Below, one piece after another: positions 35,704-44,752 of a stretch of DNA of 64,000 nucleotides. Origin of the DNA: Flavobacteriales bacterium (lineage in GTDB: Bacteria; Bacteroidota; Bacteroidia; Flavobacteriales_F; PHOS-HE28); NCBI GenBank assembly GCA_016710685.1, contig JADJVC010000034.1:62001-126000 (forward strand), read 5' to 3'. A model generated the notes under the pieces. The model was not told the origin of the DNA and searched no databases. It saw only the letters and a program-made list of their open reading frames with translations. A program made the position numbers and the translations under genes. Position 1 is the stretch's first letter; each line of letters starts with the position of its first letter.

Positions 35704-35914
35704 GGGGATTGGTTGTCAGTTGTCAGTTGTTAGGTTCCCACGACAAAGCGCTCTGGCGACGGCGGGTTGTCAGGCTGCAATGGCAGAGGGCAGTGGCAGT
35801 AAGCAGTGGCAGTTGGCAACAGCAGTCGGCAGTCTCGTTACCCTGTACCCAATACCCAGTACCAAAAACTCGCATAACCAACTCGCATTTCTCTGCGCCT
35901 CTGCGTACCCTGGC
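35704..35914. repeat. composite word-repeat block (GTTGTCAG, GGCAGT, GTACCC, CTCTGCG)
   Basis: Four repeat words follow one another in the space between rbfA and the methyltransferase: GTTGTCAGTTGTCAGTTGT, then degenerate GGCAGT units, then ACCCTGTACCCAATACCCAG, then CTCTGCGCCTCTGCG. The GGCAGT-then-GTACC order repeats that at 8117-8202. No gene is seen here. Confidence 0.6.
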
Positions 35915-35961
35915 TTCCGAAGGCATGCTCCGCGTCAATCTTCAAACTTTTCTCTCTATCC

Positions 35962-36771
35962 ATGCAGTATGATCCGGTAAAGCGCCGCCTCGGCGCGGTT
36001 TTCAACAGCACACCGTTCTTGCGGAAAGTGTTTTATCGGCTGCTCGATCTGCTGCTTTTGCGTGCTTGGCACATCCAAAAGGAATTACGCGTGTGGGCCA
36101 AGGACAAGCGCGACCGCGAGCTGGTGATCTATGATGCCGGCGCGGGCTTTGGCCAGTACAGCTATTGGCTCAGTGGGCTTTCCCGGAAGTGGAGCATCAC
36201 CGCAATTGACGTGAAGGAAGAGCAAGTGGCGGATTGCAATGCTTTTTTCCAGGCTATCGGAAGGCCGCAAGTGAAATTCGAAGTAGGCGACGTAACGAAA
36301 TTCCAACAGCCGGAAACTTTTGAACTGGTGGTGTGCGTGGATGTGATGGAACACATTCTGGAAGACGAAGCAGCGTTGCGCTGTTATTCCACTTCATTGA
36401 AAACAGGGGGCATGCTCATCATCAGCACGCCCAGCGACCAAGGCGGAAGCGATGTACACGGCGAAGAGGAAGGTTCCTTCATTGAAGAACATGTGCGCGA
36501 TGGTTACAACATGCAGGACATCGAGGCGAAGGCTTTGCGCAACGGCTTCAGCAAAGTGGAAGCGCGTTACAGCTATGGCGCACCGGGCAAGATCAGTTGG
36601 AAGCTCAGCATGAAATGGCCTTTACTGATGCTGCAAGCCAGCAAGCTTTTCTTCATTGTGTTGCCGTTCTATTACCTCATAGCGTATCCGATCGCCTTTG
36701 TGCTTAACTGGTTCGATGTGCATACGAAACACGCTACGGGTACGGGGTTGATCGTTAAGGCGTGGAAGTGA
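35962..36771 (+). CDS. class I SAM-dependent methyltransferase
   Basis: A 269-residue protein with a standard SAM-binding fold: motif I VIYDAGAGFGQYSYWLSGL, acidic loop TAIDVKEEQ, then EVGDVTKFQ and ELVVCVDVMEHILEDEAAL typical of the ubiE/methyltransferase-11 group. The C-terminal third has a long hydrophobic helix (KLFFIVLPFYYLIAYPIAFV) suggesting membrane association, so a lipid or membrane-linked substrate is possible. No partner gene gives the substrate. The ATG directly follows the composite repeat block. Confidence 0.85.
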   Translation: MQYDPVKRRLGAVFNSTPFLRKVFYRLLDLLLLRAWHIQKELRVWAKDKRDRELVIYDAGAGFGQYSYWLSGLSRKWSITAIDVKEEQVADCNAFFQAIGRPQVKFEVGDVTKFQQPETFELVVCVDVMEHILEDEAALRCYSTSLKTGGMLIISTPSDQGGSDVHGEEEGSFIEEHVRDGYNMQDIEAKALRNGFSKVEARYSYGAPGKISWKLSMKWPLLMLQASKLFFIVLPFYYLIAYPIAFVLNWFDVHTKHATGTGLIVKAWK

Positions 36772-36869
36772 GCGTGTGAAGGGCGTTTCCGAACAATCGG
36801 ATCAGTCTGTTTGTTGCAGGTGTGGATTTTTTTCCGTACCTTCTTGGCATTCACAGACATACCCCCTAC

Positions 36870-38051
36870 ATGACAACACTACGTACGCTTTGCGCCACCT
36901 TGGCGCTGCTTTCCTTGAGTTTGGCTGGCTCGGCCCAATATCAGCCTGTCGTTTTCGACCCTGCGTCCAACTTGCTCGGCAACGGGCAACCCTTGCCTGC
37001 TGAAAAGCAATGGAGCATTACCGGGCCGGTGGCAGAAGACATTAACATTGTGGAGGCGCGCATTTATGAGGATGCGGCCATGAAGCACTTGGCCACCACG
37101 GGCCGTTGGGAACGCACGGACCAGAGCAACGACCCTTCGTTCAACATCAACTTGGACCAAAAGCTGCGCGGCAACGACGAATACACGGTAGTGCTTGGTT
37201 TCTACGGCCCCATTGGCCGCGAAGCATCGGACACGTTGGCCTCCAGGCTCAGCGCCTACCTCGGTGCCTATGTTGACCAAAGTGTAGACGTGAGCAGCAA
37301 CCGCACGCGCCTCACCAAGCCGGTAGGTCAGGTGATGGACGAGCTGAACATCATTGTGCGGCGCGGTGCCGACAATTATCGAAGCCGTTTGAACATACCG
37401 TTCACGGGCTTTTCACAATTGGTGGAAGACAAGTTGGAGCGGCTGAACGACACGCGCCTTTCGGATGCGAAGTACATGTTCAAAAAGAAAGAGGATGAAG
37501 GCCAGCGGAGCCAACGCATCGACATGGCGCAACATGAAATTGCTTCGGTGAAGGCAATGCTGGATGCGGAGTTACACTCGTACTTGGATCGCGAGATGAT
37601 GGTGTTGCGTAATCGTACGGTTCTTACCGACCAAGCCACGGAAAACACCCCGAACACGGTTTCGATCAACGTGGGTTATGGCGGCATTTACAACAGCGGT
37701 GATGCGAACGATTTGTCCTACGGGCAAGCGCCTTACGTCGGTATTTCGTTCCCGCTTGGGCGGCGTGCATTCTCATCGCGTTTCTGGTCGAACAGCTCCA
37801 TTTCCGTTGGCGCATTCTTGGAGAATACGGAGGATGATGATGGCACCATGCTTACCGGACCGTTGATCAACCGGCCCATCTACCTCGGTTACGGCTACCG
37901 CGTGTTTCGCATGGTGCGGCTGAACGCGGGCGGCACGTTGGTGCAGAAGGACATGCTGAACGCGGACGGAGGCACTTCGAGCAAGCTGGACGTGCGGCCG
38001 TTCTTAGGCGTGAGCATTGAGATCAACCTTTGGCTCGGACTTGGCAAATGA
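36870..38051 (+). CDS. exported protein of unknown function, coupled to an OmpA-family gene
   Basis: A 393-residue protein with signal peptide MTTLRTLCATLALLSLSLAG. I do not recognise the family. Residues ~140-250 are helical and charged (LVEDKLERLNDTRLSDAKYM and RIDMAQHEIASVKAMLDAEL), and the C-terminal third alternates short strands with aromatic residues (TVSINVGYGGIYNSGDAND, YLGYGYRVFRMVRLNAGG), ending WLGLGK, like a small barrel or membrane-edge domain. The ATG at 36870 gives the signal peptide. Its stop overlaps the start of the OmpA-like gene as ATGA, so the two are made together. Confidence 0.7.
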   Translation: MTTLRTLCATLALLSLSLAGSAQYQPVVFDPASNLLGNGQPLPAEKQWSITGPVAEDINIVEARIYEDAAMKHLATTGRWERTDQSNDPSFNINLDQKLRGNDEYTVVLGFYGPIGREASDTLASRLSAYLGAYVDQSVDVSSNRTRLTKPVGQVMDELNIIVRRGADNYRSRLNIPFTGFSQLVEDKLERLNDTRLSDAKYMFKKKEDEGQRSQRIDMAQHEIASVKAMLDAELHSYLDREMMVLRNRTVLTDQATENTPNTVSINVGYGGIYNSGDANDLSYGQAPYVGISFPLGRRAFSSRFWSNSSISVGAFLENTEDDDGTMLTGPLINRPIYLGYGYRVFRMVRLNAGGTLVQKDMLNADGGTSSKLDVRPFLGVSIEINLWLGLGK

Positions 38052-40513
38052 GGGTTTTCGTAACAGCCTCCCTGCTCGCGTTAGCGCTTTCTGCGATCGC
38101 GCAGCAAGACCAGTTCCAGTGGCGCATTGCGGCGCATGCCGGCATTGATCGCTCCTTGAGCGACATTGAAAGCTCATATTCCGATGTGAATTGGGAGCGT
38201 TCGCGCACCCTTGGGCTGGAACTGTCGAAGTCGCTGGGCTATGGCGTTTCCCTTGGCTTGGGTGTTGAACGCGCCCAGCTTTCAGGCTACGATGTGCTTA
38301 CTGGCAGGCAGGACCGTGCGTTGAATTTCAAGTCGGAGTTGAACACCGCGCAATTGGAGCTGGCATTTCGCATGGACAACGGCAAATTGCTGAAGTACGA
38401 TGCGCGCTTCGCGCCGTTCATCACCCTGGGTGTAGGCATGGGCACGTACGATGTGTTCGGCGATCTTTATTCCGCAAGCGGATTGCGTTATTACTACTGG
38501 GATGATGGCACCATCCGCGATCAAGCCGAGGGCGGAAGCAATGCTGGCGCGGCCAACGTGATCAGTACCGACGGTGATTTCGAAACCCGCTTGACCGATC
38601 TGGCCACTGAGAACAACAAACCGAAAGACCAGAACTTCGTGTTCATCCCTGCGCGCATCGGCTTGAAGTGGCGCATTTGCGACCGCATGGCGGCGGAGCT
38701 TTACTACGGTTTCAACTGGACGTTTACCGACTGGATCGATGATGTGCATGATGCTTACCCCGCCGGAGCGGAAGGAGAACTGGCCTACATCAGCAACCCC
38801 ACCGGGCGCACTGGCCAACGCGGTGACATGGCCACGGACGACAAATACCAGAGCATCGGCATCAACTTGGCGTATTACTTCGGAAGGCGCTCAACAAGCT
38901 ACCGCATGCGTCCGGTCTATGTTGACGACCGTTCGCTTCCGCCGCCACCGCCCAAACCGGTAGCGGCTCCGAAACCCGCGCCCAAGGCGGTCCCGCCGGC
39001 ATCTGCGAAGACCGTGTCGATCAATGTGGAACACATCACCGTGGGTTCACTTACTGTTGACACGCTTGTCGTGGGAACACTGGTGCAGCGTGGCAGATCA
39101 TCTAGCGATTCCACCGCGGAATACTCCATCCGGAAGGCGAAGTTGGACAGCATCATGGCTGCGGATACGCTGCGTCCCGTTCTTTTGAAAAGCACAGTGC
39201 GCGATAGCATGCAGGCTTTTGAACCGGACAGCATGCGCACGATCATGCCGGACAGCATGCGCTCGGCGCTGCCGAAGGCGGCTGTCTTGACAACGCGTGA
39301 TACGGTGGTGCGGATTCCTGTTGACAGCCTGCGGAACGACACCGTAAATCCTTTGGACAAGTTGAAACAGATCGAAACGGATACCGTGAAGCTGGGTGAC
39401 ATAGAGCACGATCCGCAGCACGCGGACAAGGACAGTTTGGTAAAAGTGCCGAAGCCTACAGTGATCACAAACGACTTGCAGGCCGTGCCCATGCCCGGAA
39501 AGGACAGCGTACGGGTCGATACCGTGTACCGCACAGTTCCGGACAGTTTGCGTGAAGGCGGAATGAAGCTTGCTCCGGCGGCCACGCAGATGACCACTAC
39601 CGTCGCCGCACCTGCTCCAGTAATCGTTCACGACACAGTGCGCGTAACGGAAAAGCAAGTCGTACCAGGACGTGTGGACACGGTCTACATCGATCGCCCC
39701 GGCACAAGCACAAGGTCTGAACAACAGCCAACGATGATCGTGCAACAACCGGCTGCACCGCAGCAGCAAGTGCAAACAAGTGACCGCACGGTGCCGGTTC
39801 CTGTACCGGTGGTCGTGACGAACAAAGAGACCGTGAGGGAAGTTGTGCAGGATCCCGCGCTGCAAGACAGCCTTCGCAAAATGCAAGTGGAGAATGACCG
39901 GCTGCGCAACGTGGCCGACAGTTTACAGAGCCGCAAGCCAGGTTCGCCTAACGCATTGCCGCCGGGGATCCGTGCCGGAGACTATGCCGGGATACTCACC
40001 GGCCTACAGGCCGATCGCATCGCCACGTTGGAGCGCTACATCGAGGTGATGGACAACGCTGCAAATGCCGGGGAAACGGATTCGTTGAAACAACGCATTG
40101 CCGAGATGGATAAGGAGATGCAGGCGCTCAGGGCATCGCGTACGGCTTCGAAGGACACTGCCATAAGCCCTGCCATACCCGGAATGAAGGAGACGTTACT
40201 CGACACAGTCGCCTTCGCCAGCGGAAGCAGCAGTGTTGGGAATAAAGCCCGCCTGCAACTGATGAAAACCGGTAAGCGCCTTGCGGCGGCCAAGGTTGAG
40301 CGCGTGCTCGTTACCGGGCAAACGGACAAGTCCGGGAATGCAGCCTTGAACCAAAAGTTGTCGCAACAACGTGCCGATGCCGTGAAGCGCGTGCTGGTAG
40401 AGGCGGGAGTGCCCGTGGATGCCATAACGGCAAAAGGCTTGGGCGAGAAGTTGGCGCAACATGTCTACGACGAAAGTGAGCGCGTAGTGGTGGTGCAGGC
40501 TGTGATGCCTTGA
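38048..40513 (+). CDS. OmpA-family outer-membrane protein with long Asp-Ser/Thr linker
   Basis: An 821-residue envelope protein: signal peptide MRVFVTASLLALALSAIAQ; a beta-barrel-like N-terminal third (SLGYGVSLGLGVERAQL, YYGFNWTFTDWIDD); a Pro-rich hinge (PPPPPKPVAAPKP, ~300-320); a long linker (~330-590) with recurrent D(S/T)-hydrophobic units such as EPDSMRTIMPDSMRS and DSVRVDTVYRTVPDSLRE; a coiled segment; and a C-terminal OmpA-like peptidoglycan-binding domain with NQKLSQQRADAVKRVLVEAG and ITAKGLGE. It probably spans from the outer membrane to the cell wall. Translationally coupled to the unknown exported protein upstream. Confidence 0.85.
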   Translation: MRVFVTASLLALALSAIAQQDQFQWRIAAHAGIDRSLSDIESSYSDVNWERSRTLGLELSKSLGYGVSLGLGVERAQLSGYDVLTGRQDRALNFKSELNTAQLELAFRMDNGKLLKYDARFAPFITLGVGMGTYDVFGDLYSASGLRYYYWDDGTIRDQAEGGSNAGAANVISTDGDFETRLTDLATENNKPKDQNFVFIPARIGLKWRICDRMAAELYYGFNWTFTDWIDDVHDAYPAGAEGELAYISNPTGRTGQRGDMATDDKYQSIGINLAYYFGRRSTSYRMRPVYVDDRSLPPPPPKPVAAPKPAPKAVPPASAKTVSINVEHITVGSLTVDTLVVGTLVQRGRSSSDSTAEYSIRKAKLDSIMAADTLRPVLLKSTVRDSMQAFEPDSMRTIMPDSMRSALPKAAVLTTRDTVVRIPVDSLRNDTVNPLDKLKQIETDTVKLGDIEHDPQHADKDSLVKVPKPTVITNDLQAVPMPGKDSVRVDTVYRTVPDSLREGGMKLAPAATQMTTTVAAPAPVIVHDTVRVTEKQVVPGRVDTVYIDRPGTSTRSEQQPTMIVQQPAAPQQQVQTSDRTVPVPVPVVVTNKETVREVVQDPALQDSLRKMQVENDRLRNVADSLQSRKPGSPNALPPGIRAGDYAGILTGLQADRIATLERYIEVMDNAANAGETDSLKQRIAEMDKEMQALRASRTASKDTAISPAIPGMKETLLDTVAFASGSSSVGNKARLQLMKTGKRLAAAKVERVLVTGQTDKSGNAALNQKLSQQRADAVKRVLVEAGVPVDAITAKGLGEKLAQHVYDESERVVVVQAVMP

Positions 40514-40528
40514 GTTGTGCAAGTAAGA

Positions 40529-40740
40529 TTTTTCACCACAGAGGCACAGAGGTGTTTATCGGAGTTGAAGTTTCGGTATTGAGTACCGGGTATTGGGTAC
40601 CGAGTACCGGTTACATGGTACATGGCACCGAGTGCGGCATTGTACCCAGTACCCTTTACCCTATACCCTGTACCAACCCTGTACCAATCCGTGATCTCCG
40701 AAAAATTCTCCGTGCCCTCTGTGTCTCTGTGGTGAAAAAC
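40529..40740. repeat. nested inverted repeat: CACAGAGG arms around GTACCC arms
   Basis: Outer arms are TTTTTCACCACAGAGG then CACAGAGG on the left and CCTCTGTGTCTCTGTGG then TGAAAAAC on the right, complementary over about 25 bp. Inside are second arms made of GGGTATTGGGTACCGAGTACC-type repeats on the left and TACCCAGTACCCTTTACCC-type repeats on the right. The element fills the 264-bp space between the OmpA and permease genes; no gene is seen in it. Confidence 0.7.
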
Positions 40741-40777
40741 AAAATCACACTCCGCGCCTCGGCCTTTACTTTACGGC

Positions 40778-41995
40778 GTGAACCTGCCTCTCCTTTTCGC
40801 TCGCCGCTACTTGCTCGCCAAACGAGGCCGCAATGCGGTGAACATCATCACCATCATCAGCATTGTGGTGGTGGCGGTGGTAACGGCGGCCATGGTGGTG
40901 GTGCTCAGCACGCTGAACGGCATTTCGCATTTGGTGGATTCGCTCTACAGCCCGTTCGATCAGGATATCACCATCAACGCTGTGGAAGGCAAGACGTTCT
41001 TCCGTGATAGCTTGGGCCTTGCAGCGATCAAAGCTTTGCCAGCGGTGGAGCAGACCAGCTGGGTGATCGAGGAAAACGTGCTGTTGCGCTCCGGCGATCG
41101 GCAGGCCGTTGCCACCATGAAAGGTGTGGAGCCGCAATACATCGGCATGAGCGGATTGGACCAACGCATGTACACCGGCGAGCCGGTATTGGAAAGCAAG
41201 AATGGCCCGGTGGTGCTCTTGGGCGCTGCACTGAAGGACGAGTTACAAGCCACGGCGGATGAGCGCTTCATGCGGCCGCTGGAAGTAGCTGCATTGATCC
41301 GCGGCGGAAAGCAAGGCGCACTGGGCCGCTCTTCATTCGAACAGCGCGACGTTGTGGTGGCGGGTGCGTTCACCATCAACTTGGAATTCGATTCGAAATA
41401 CATGTTGGCCCCCTTGCCCTTGGCAGCTGAACTGCTACACTACGGCAACGAAGTGAACGCAGTGGAGATCCAAACAAAGCCCGGAACAGACTTGGACAAA
41501 CTGGCCGACGCGGTGCGGAAAATTGCCGGTCCGCACTACACGGTAAAGACGCGCTACCAGAAGAACGCATTGATGTACCGCACCAACGAAACGGAAAAGT
41601 GGTTCACATTTTTGGTGCTCGCGTTTATCGGCCTCATCGGCGCGTTCAACATCATCGCATCGCTTACGTTGATGATGATCGAGAAGCGGCAGGACATGCG
41701 CACCCTAAGCGGCATGGGCGTCACCGAGAGTTTTATTCGCCGCGTTTTCTTTACTGAAGGTCTGCTGATCGTGGTTACGGGCACCATTGCGGGTTTGCTC
41801 GTTGGCCTTGGCTTGTGCGGCCTACAGCAATGGACGGGAATTGTGTCCCTTCAAGATTCCGTGGTGGAGAGCTATCCGGTGGAAGTGATGTGGAGCGACC
41901 TATTGATGATCTTCGTAGCGATGATGACCATTGGGAGCTTGGCGGCGTGGGTGCCATTGCGAAGCTTGAGCCGGCGGTATTTGGCGGGAGGGTAA
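40778..41995 (+). CDS. FtsX-like ABC transporter permease (LolC/E-type)
   Basis: A 405-residue inner-membrane protein starting at a GTG: an N-terminal helix after MNLPLLFARRYLLAKRGRNAV and NIITIISIVVVAVVTAAMVV, a large periplasmic MacB/PCD-like domain (~residues 45-265) and three C-terminal helices including TFLVLAFIGLIGAFNIIASL. This is the layout of LolC/LolE and related lipoprotein-release permeases. No ATPase gene lies next to it, so the partner is encoded elsewhere. The GTG is chosen because family members begin directly at this point. Confidence 0.85.
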   Translation: MNLPLLFARRYLLAKRGRNAVNIITIISIVVVAVVTAAMVVVLSTLNGISHLVDSLYSPFDQDITINAVEGKTFFRDSLGLAAIKALPAVEQTSWVIEENVLLRSGDRQAVATMKGVEPQYIGMSGLDQRMYTGEPVLESKNGPVVLLGAALKDELQATADERFMRPLEVAALIRGGKQGALGRSSFEQRDVVVAGAFTINLEFDSKYMLAPLPLAAELLHYGNEVNAVEIQTKPGTDLDKLADAVRKIAGPHYTVKTRYQKNALMYRTNETEKWFTFLVLAFIGLIGAFNIIASLTLMMIEKRQDMRTLSGMGVTESFIRRVFFTEGLLIVVTGTIAGLLVGLGLCGLQQWTGIVSLQDSVVESYPVEVMWSDLLMIFVAMMTIGSLAAWVPLRSLSRRYLAGG

Positions 41996-42005
41996 GTGTG
42001 TTTTC

Positions 42006-42153
42006 CACCGCCACGACACAACGGCGCAACGGGAACGCCACATAGTGCAGCTTTCGCCGCCTTAACGCACTTAGGAAGTTTTGGAATTCTGTCTGAAGCC
42101 CACAGCTTTTTCAGGCGTTGCGAAACCGTTGCGCCGTTGCGTCGTGGCGGTTA
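42006..42153. repeat. CGCAACG-word inverted repeat between permease and tadA
   Basis: About 148 bp with arms ACCGCCACGACAC then AACGGCGCAACGG on the left and CCGTTGCGCCGTT then GCGTCGTGGCGGT on the right; 27 bp pair with two mismatches. It lies between converging genes. Same family as the elements at 35.2, 44.4 and 52.3 kb. Confidence 0.75.
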
Positions 42154-42163
42154 GTTTTTCTGC

Positions 42164-42628
42164 CTATTTCAACGACCTCTTCTTCTTGAAGAACGCCTTC
42201 ATCAGATCCGCGCAGGCGGGCTCCAAAACGCCGCCGGTCACTTGTGTCTTGGGGTGAAGCAGCATGTTGCCCACGCGGCGATAACCAGCTTTTTCATCGA
42301 ACGCACCGAAGACGATTCGTCCGATGTGGCCCCAATTGAGTGCACCCGCGCACATCACACAAGGCTCAACGGTAACGTAGAGCGTGCAGTCGTGCAGGTA
42401 CTTGCCGCCGATAAATTCAGCAGCTGCCGTGATGGCCTGCATTTCCGCATGGGCCGTAACGTCGTTCAGTCGTTCGGTGAGGTTGTGGCCGCGCGCAATG
42501 ATGCGGTCCTGTGCGACGATCACCGCGCCGATAGGCACTTCATCCGCTGCGAAAGCTTGTTCCGCTTCGCGCAACGCATGGCGCATCCAGTGCTCATCGT
42601 CGTGCGGTTTCAGCAAGAGATCAGGCAT
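42164..42628 (-). CDS. tadA: tRNA-specific adenosine deaminase
   Basis: Zinc deaminase converting A34 to inosine in tRNA-Arg. The 154-residue protein has DEHWMRHALREAEQAFAADE, the catalytic TAHAEMQAI (HAE) and VEPCVMCAGALNWG (PCxxC), all conserved. Related guanine/cytidine deaminases are less likely given the N-terminal block. Its ATG overlaps the recJ stop by one base (TGATG), so it is coupled to recJ. Confidence 0.92.
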   Translation of the reverse strand: MPDLLLKPHDDEHWMRHALREAEQAFAADEVPIGAVIVAQDRIIARGHNLTERLNDVTAHAEMQAITAAAEFIGGKYLHDCTLYVTVEPCVMCAGALNWGHIGRIVFGAFDEKAGYRRVGNMLLHPKTQVTGGVLEPACADLMKAFFKKKRSLK

Positions 42629-44385
42629 CAGGCGCTTGCTTTTTCAAGGTTGTGTCCGGCTGTTTCCAACACATCAACCACGCCCGCTTTGATGTCTTTG
42701 ATGTTCAACTGTATGGTCGTGTTGCCGCGCCATGTGTTCTTCTCCACGGTACACAGCACGCTGAACGGTTCTCCGGAACGCAACAGGTCGAAGTGTTCGC
42801 CTTGCCGGAATGCGATGGCATCGAGCAAAAGCTTGGGGTCGCGCGGATCGCAAAGTTGGAACTTCAGGTGGTCGCCGCTATTGCCCAGTAGGCGTACGTC
42901 CTTCGCCGCCATGCCGCGCAACAGGAACACGGGTTTCATGTTCGCCGGGCCGAACGGTTCCATGCCTTCCACGCCGCGTTCCAACGTTTTGATGTCCGCA
43001 AGGGCGATCTCCAGGTCCACGTCTTCCTCCGGAATACGCTGTGAAGGAAGCATGCGCTCGCGCACCACGGCCTCGAACCGGTCGCGGAAAGCGGGGACGT
43101 TTTCCGGTTTCATGGTAAGGCCCGCGGCATACATGTGGCCGCCGAACTGTTCCAGCAGGTCACTGCAAGCACCGATGGCATCATGCACGTTGAAGCCTTT
43201 CACGCTACGCGCACTGCCGCTCACTTTGCCGTTGCTTTCCGTAAGCACGATGGTGGGCCGGTAGTGCCGCTCAATGAGCCGCGAAGCCACGATGCCCACA
43301 ACGCCTTTGTGCCAGTTGGGATTGAAAACGACCGTGCTCCAGGAGTCTTGCAAGAACGGGTCTGTTGCAAAAAGATCGAGCGCTTCTTCCGTGATCGCTT
43401 TGTCCAGGTCTTGTCGCGCGGAGTTGTTGCCGTCGATGCGTTTACCGATGTTCTCTGCTTCGTTCGCGCTTTTTGCGAGCAGCAATTCCACAGCTTGCTG
43501 CCCATGCTCAATGCGCCCGGCAGCGTTGATGCGCGGCCCCAACACGAACACCAGGTCGGTGATGGTGAGCTTCCGCGAAAAGTTGCTCATGCCCAACAAC
43601 GCCTTGATGCCGGGTCGTGGTTCTTCTTCGTTCAAACGCTTCAATCCGAAATGCGCCAGCACGCGGTTTTCGCCGTCCACCGGCACGATGTCGCAGCCGA
43701 TGCTCACCGCTACAAGGTCCAGCAGTTCCGCGATCTCTGCGAACGGCATGTCGTTGTGCTGCGCGAAGCCCTGCATCAATTTGAAACCGATGCCGCAGCC
43801 GCTGAGCTCTTTGAACGGATACGCGCAATCCGGGCGCTTGGGGTCCAACACGGCTACCGCAGCCGGGATTTTTTCACTGGGCAAGTGGTGATCGCAAATG
43901 ATGAAGTCGATGCCGAGTCCCGTGGCGTATTCTACTTTGTCGCTGGACTTGATGCCGCAATCCAGTGCGATGATGAGCTTGACGCCCAGCTCTGCCGCAC
44001 GGTCGATACCCTGCGTGGAGATGCCGTAGCCCTCCGCATAGCGATCCGGGATGTAGTGCGAAATGGCACCGGTGCAACGCGACAGCACGCTGTACACCAA
44101 CGCTACCGACGTTGTGCCGTCCACATCATAGTCACCGTAGATCATGATCGGCTGCTTTTCGCGCAGCGCCAGTTCGATCCGTTCCACGGCACGGTCCATG
44201 TCCTGCATCAGGAAAGGATCGTGCAATTGTTGCATCTCCGGGTGGTAGAACGCTTTGGCTTGTTCCGGAGAAGAAATGCTGCGTTGGGCGAGCAGCGTAG
44301 CGAGCGCGGGCGTGCTGCGCGCATGCGTCAACGCCTCCACCGCCTTCGGGTCTGGTGCGGGCTTCAGGGTCCAGCGCTTTTGCAT
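42628..44385 (-). CDS. recJ: single-stranded-DNA-specific exonuclease RecJ
   Basis: A 5'-3' ssDNA exonuclease in recombination and mismatch repair. The 585-residue protein carries the DHH-family motifs: MIYGDYDVDGTTSVALVY, LIIALDCGI, FIICDHHLPSE (DHH) and, in the DHHA1 domain, VGIVASRLIERHYRPTIVL and GSARSVKGFNVHDAI; a C-terminal OB-fold region follows. The ATG at 44385 was chosen over an in-frame ATG 21 nt upstream. It shares a TGATG junction with tadA. Confidence 0.93.
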   Translation of the reverse strand: MQKRWTLKPAPDPKAVEALTHARSTPALATLLAQRSISSPEQAKAFYHPEMQQLHDPFLMQDMDRAVERIELALREKQPIMIYGDYDVDGTTSVALVYSVLSRCTGAISHYIPDRYAEGYGISTQGIDRAAELGVKLIIALDCGIKSSDKVEYATGLGIDFIICDHHLPSEKIPAAVAVLDPKRPDCAYPFKELSGCGIGFKLMQGFAQHNDMPFAEIAELLDLVAVSIGCDIVPVDGENRVLAHFGLKRLNEEEPRPGIKALLGMSNFSRKLTITDLVFVLGPRINAAGRIEHGQQAVELLLAKSANEAENIGKRIDGNNSARQDLDKAITEEALDLFATDPFLQDSWSTVVFNPNWHKGVVGIVASRLIERHYRPTIVLTESNGKVSGSARSVKGFNVHDAIGACSDLLEQFGGHMYAAGLTMKPENVPAFRDRFEAVVRERMLPSQRIPEEDVDLEIALADIKTLERGVEGMEPFGPANMKPVFLLRGMAAKDVRLLGNSGDHLKFQLCDPRDPKLLLDAIAFRQGEHFDLLRSGEPFSVLCTVEKNTWRGNTTIQLNIKDIKAGVVDVLETAGHNLEKASA

Positions 44386-44407
44386 GGGTGCAAGGTAGGG
44401 GCGCATA

Positions 44408-44752
44408 TGGCTTTTACCGCAACGGCGCTACGGCGCAACGGAAACGCAACGAATGCGATTTTACCGCAACGACGCAACGGGCGCAAAGGGAACGCCACGA
44501 AATGCGATTTTCACCGCTAAGCATGCCTTCGGCAGCCAGGGACGCAACGGGCGCAAAGGGAACGCAATGCCCTCATCTCCCAGCCCCTTCTCCCAAGGAG
44601 AAGGGGTGACTCGCCTTGCTTGTGCGGTGAGGATTTGTACAGCAGTGCAATTCAAAAGACGACCTCATTGCCGCAACGTCTTTTTGAAAGGACACTACGC
44701 CATCAGAAACTAACGTTGCGAAACCTTAGCGTCCGTCGCGTCGTTGCGTTAA
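44408..44752. repeat. 363-bp gene-free region: CGCAACG-word element with internal hairpins
   Basis: The space between recJ and ppk2 (44386-44748) holds no supported gene. Left arms ACCGCAACGGCGC, TACGGCGCAACGG and several GACGCAACGGGCGCAAAGGG units face right arms CGTTGCGAAACC and GTCGCGTCGTTGCG. Inside is a perfect CCCCTTCTCC-CAA-GGAGAAGGGG hairpin (44584-44606). It looks like an element of the 35.2-kb type that has gained internal duplications; the right arm also overlaps the end of ppk2. Confidence 0.65.

Noticed and set aside
43135..44520. Long plus-strand open frame opposite recJ
   Set aside because: Antisense shadow of recJ; it also reads on through repeat DNA.
44386..44748. Small coding regions in the recJ-ppk2 gap
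   Set aside because: Short open frames there consist of translated repeat words and show no family features or start signals.
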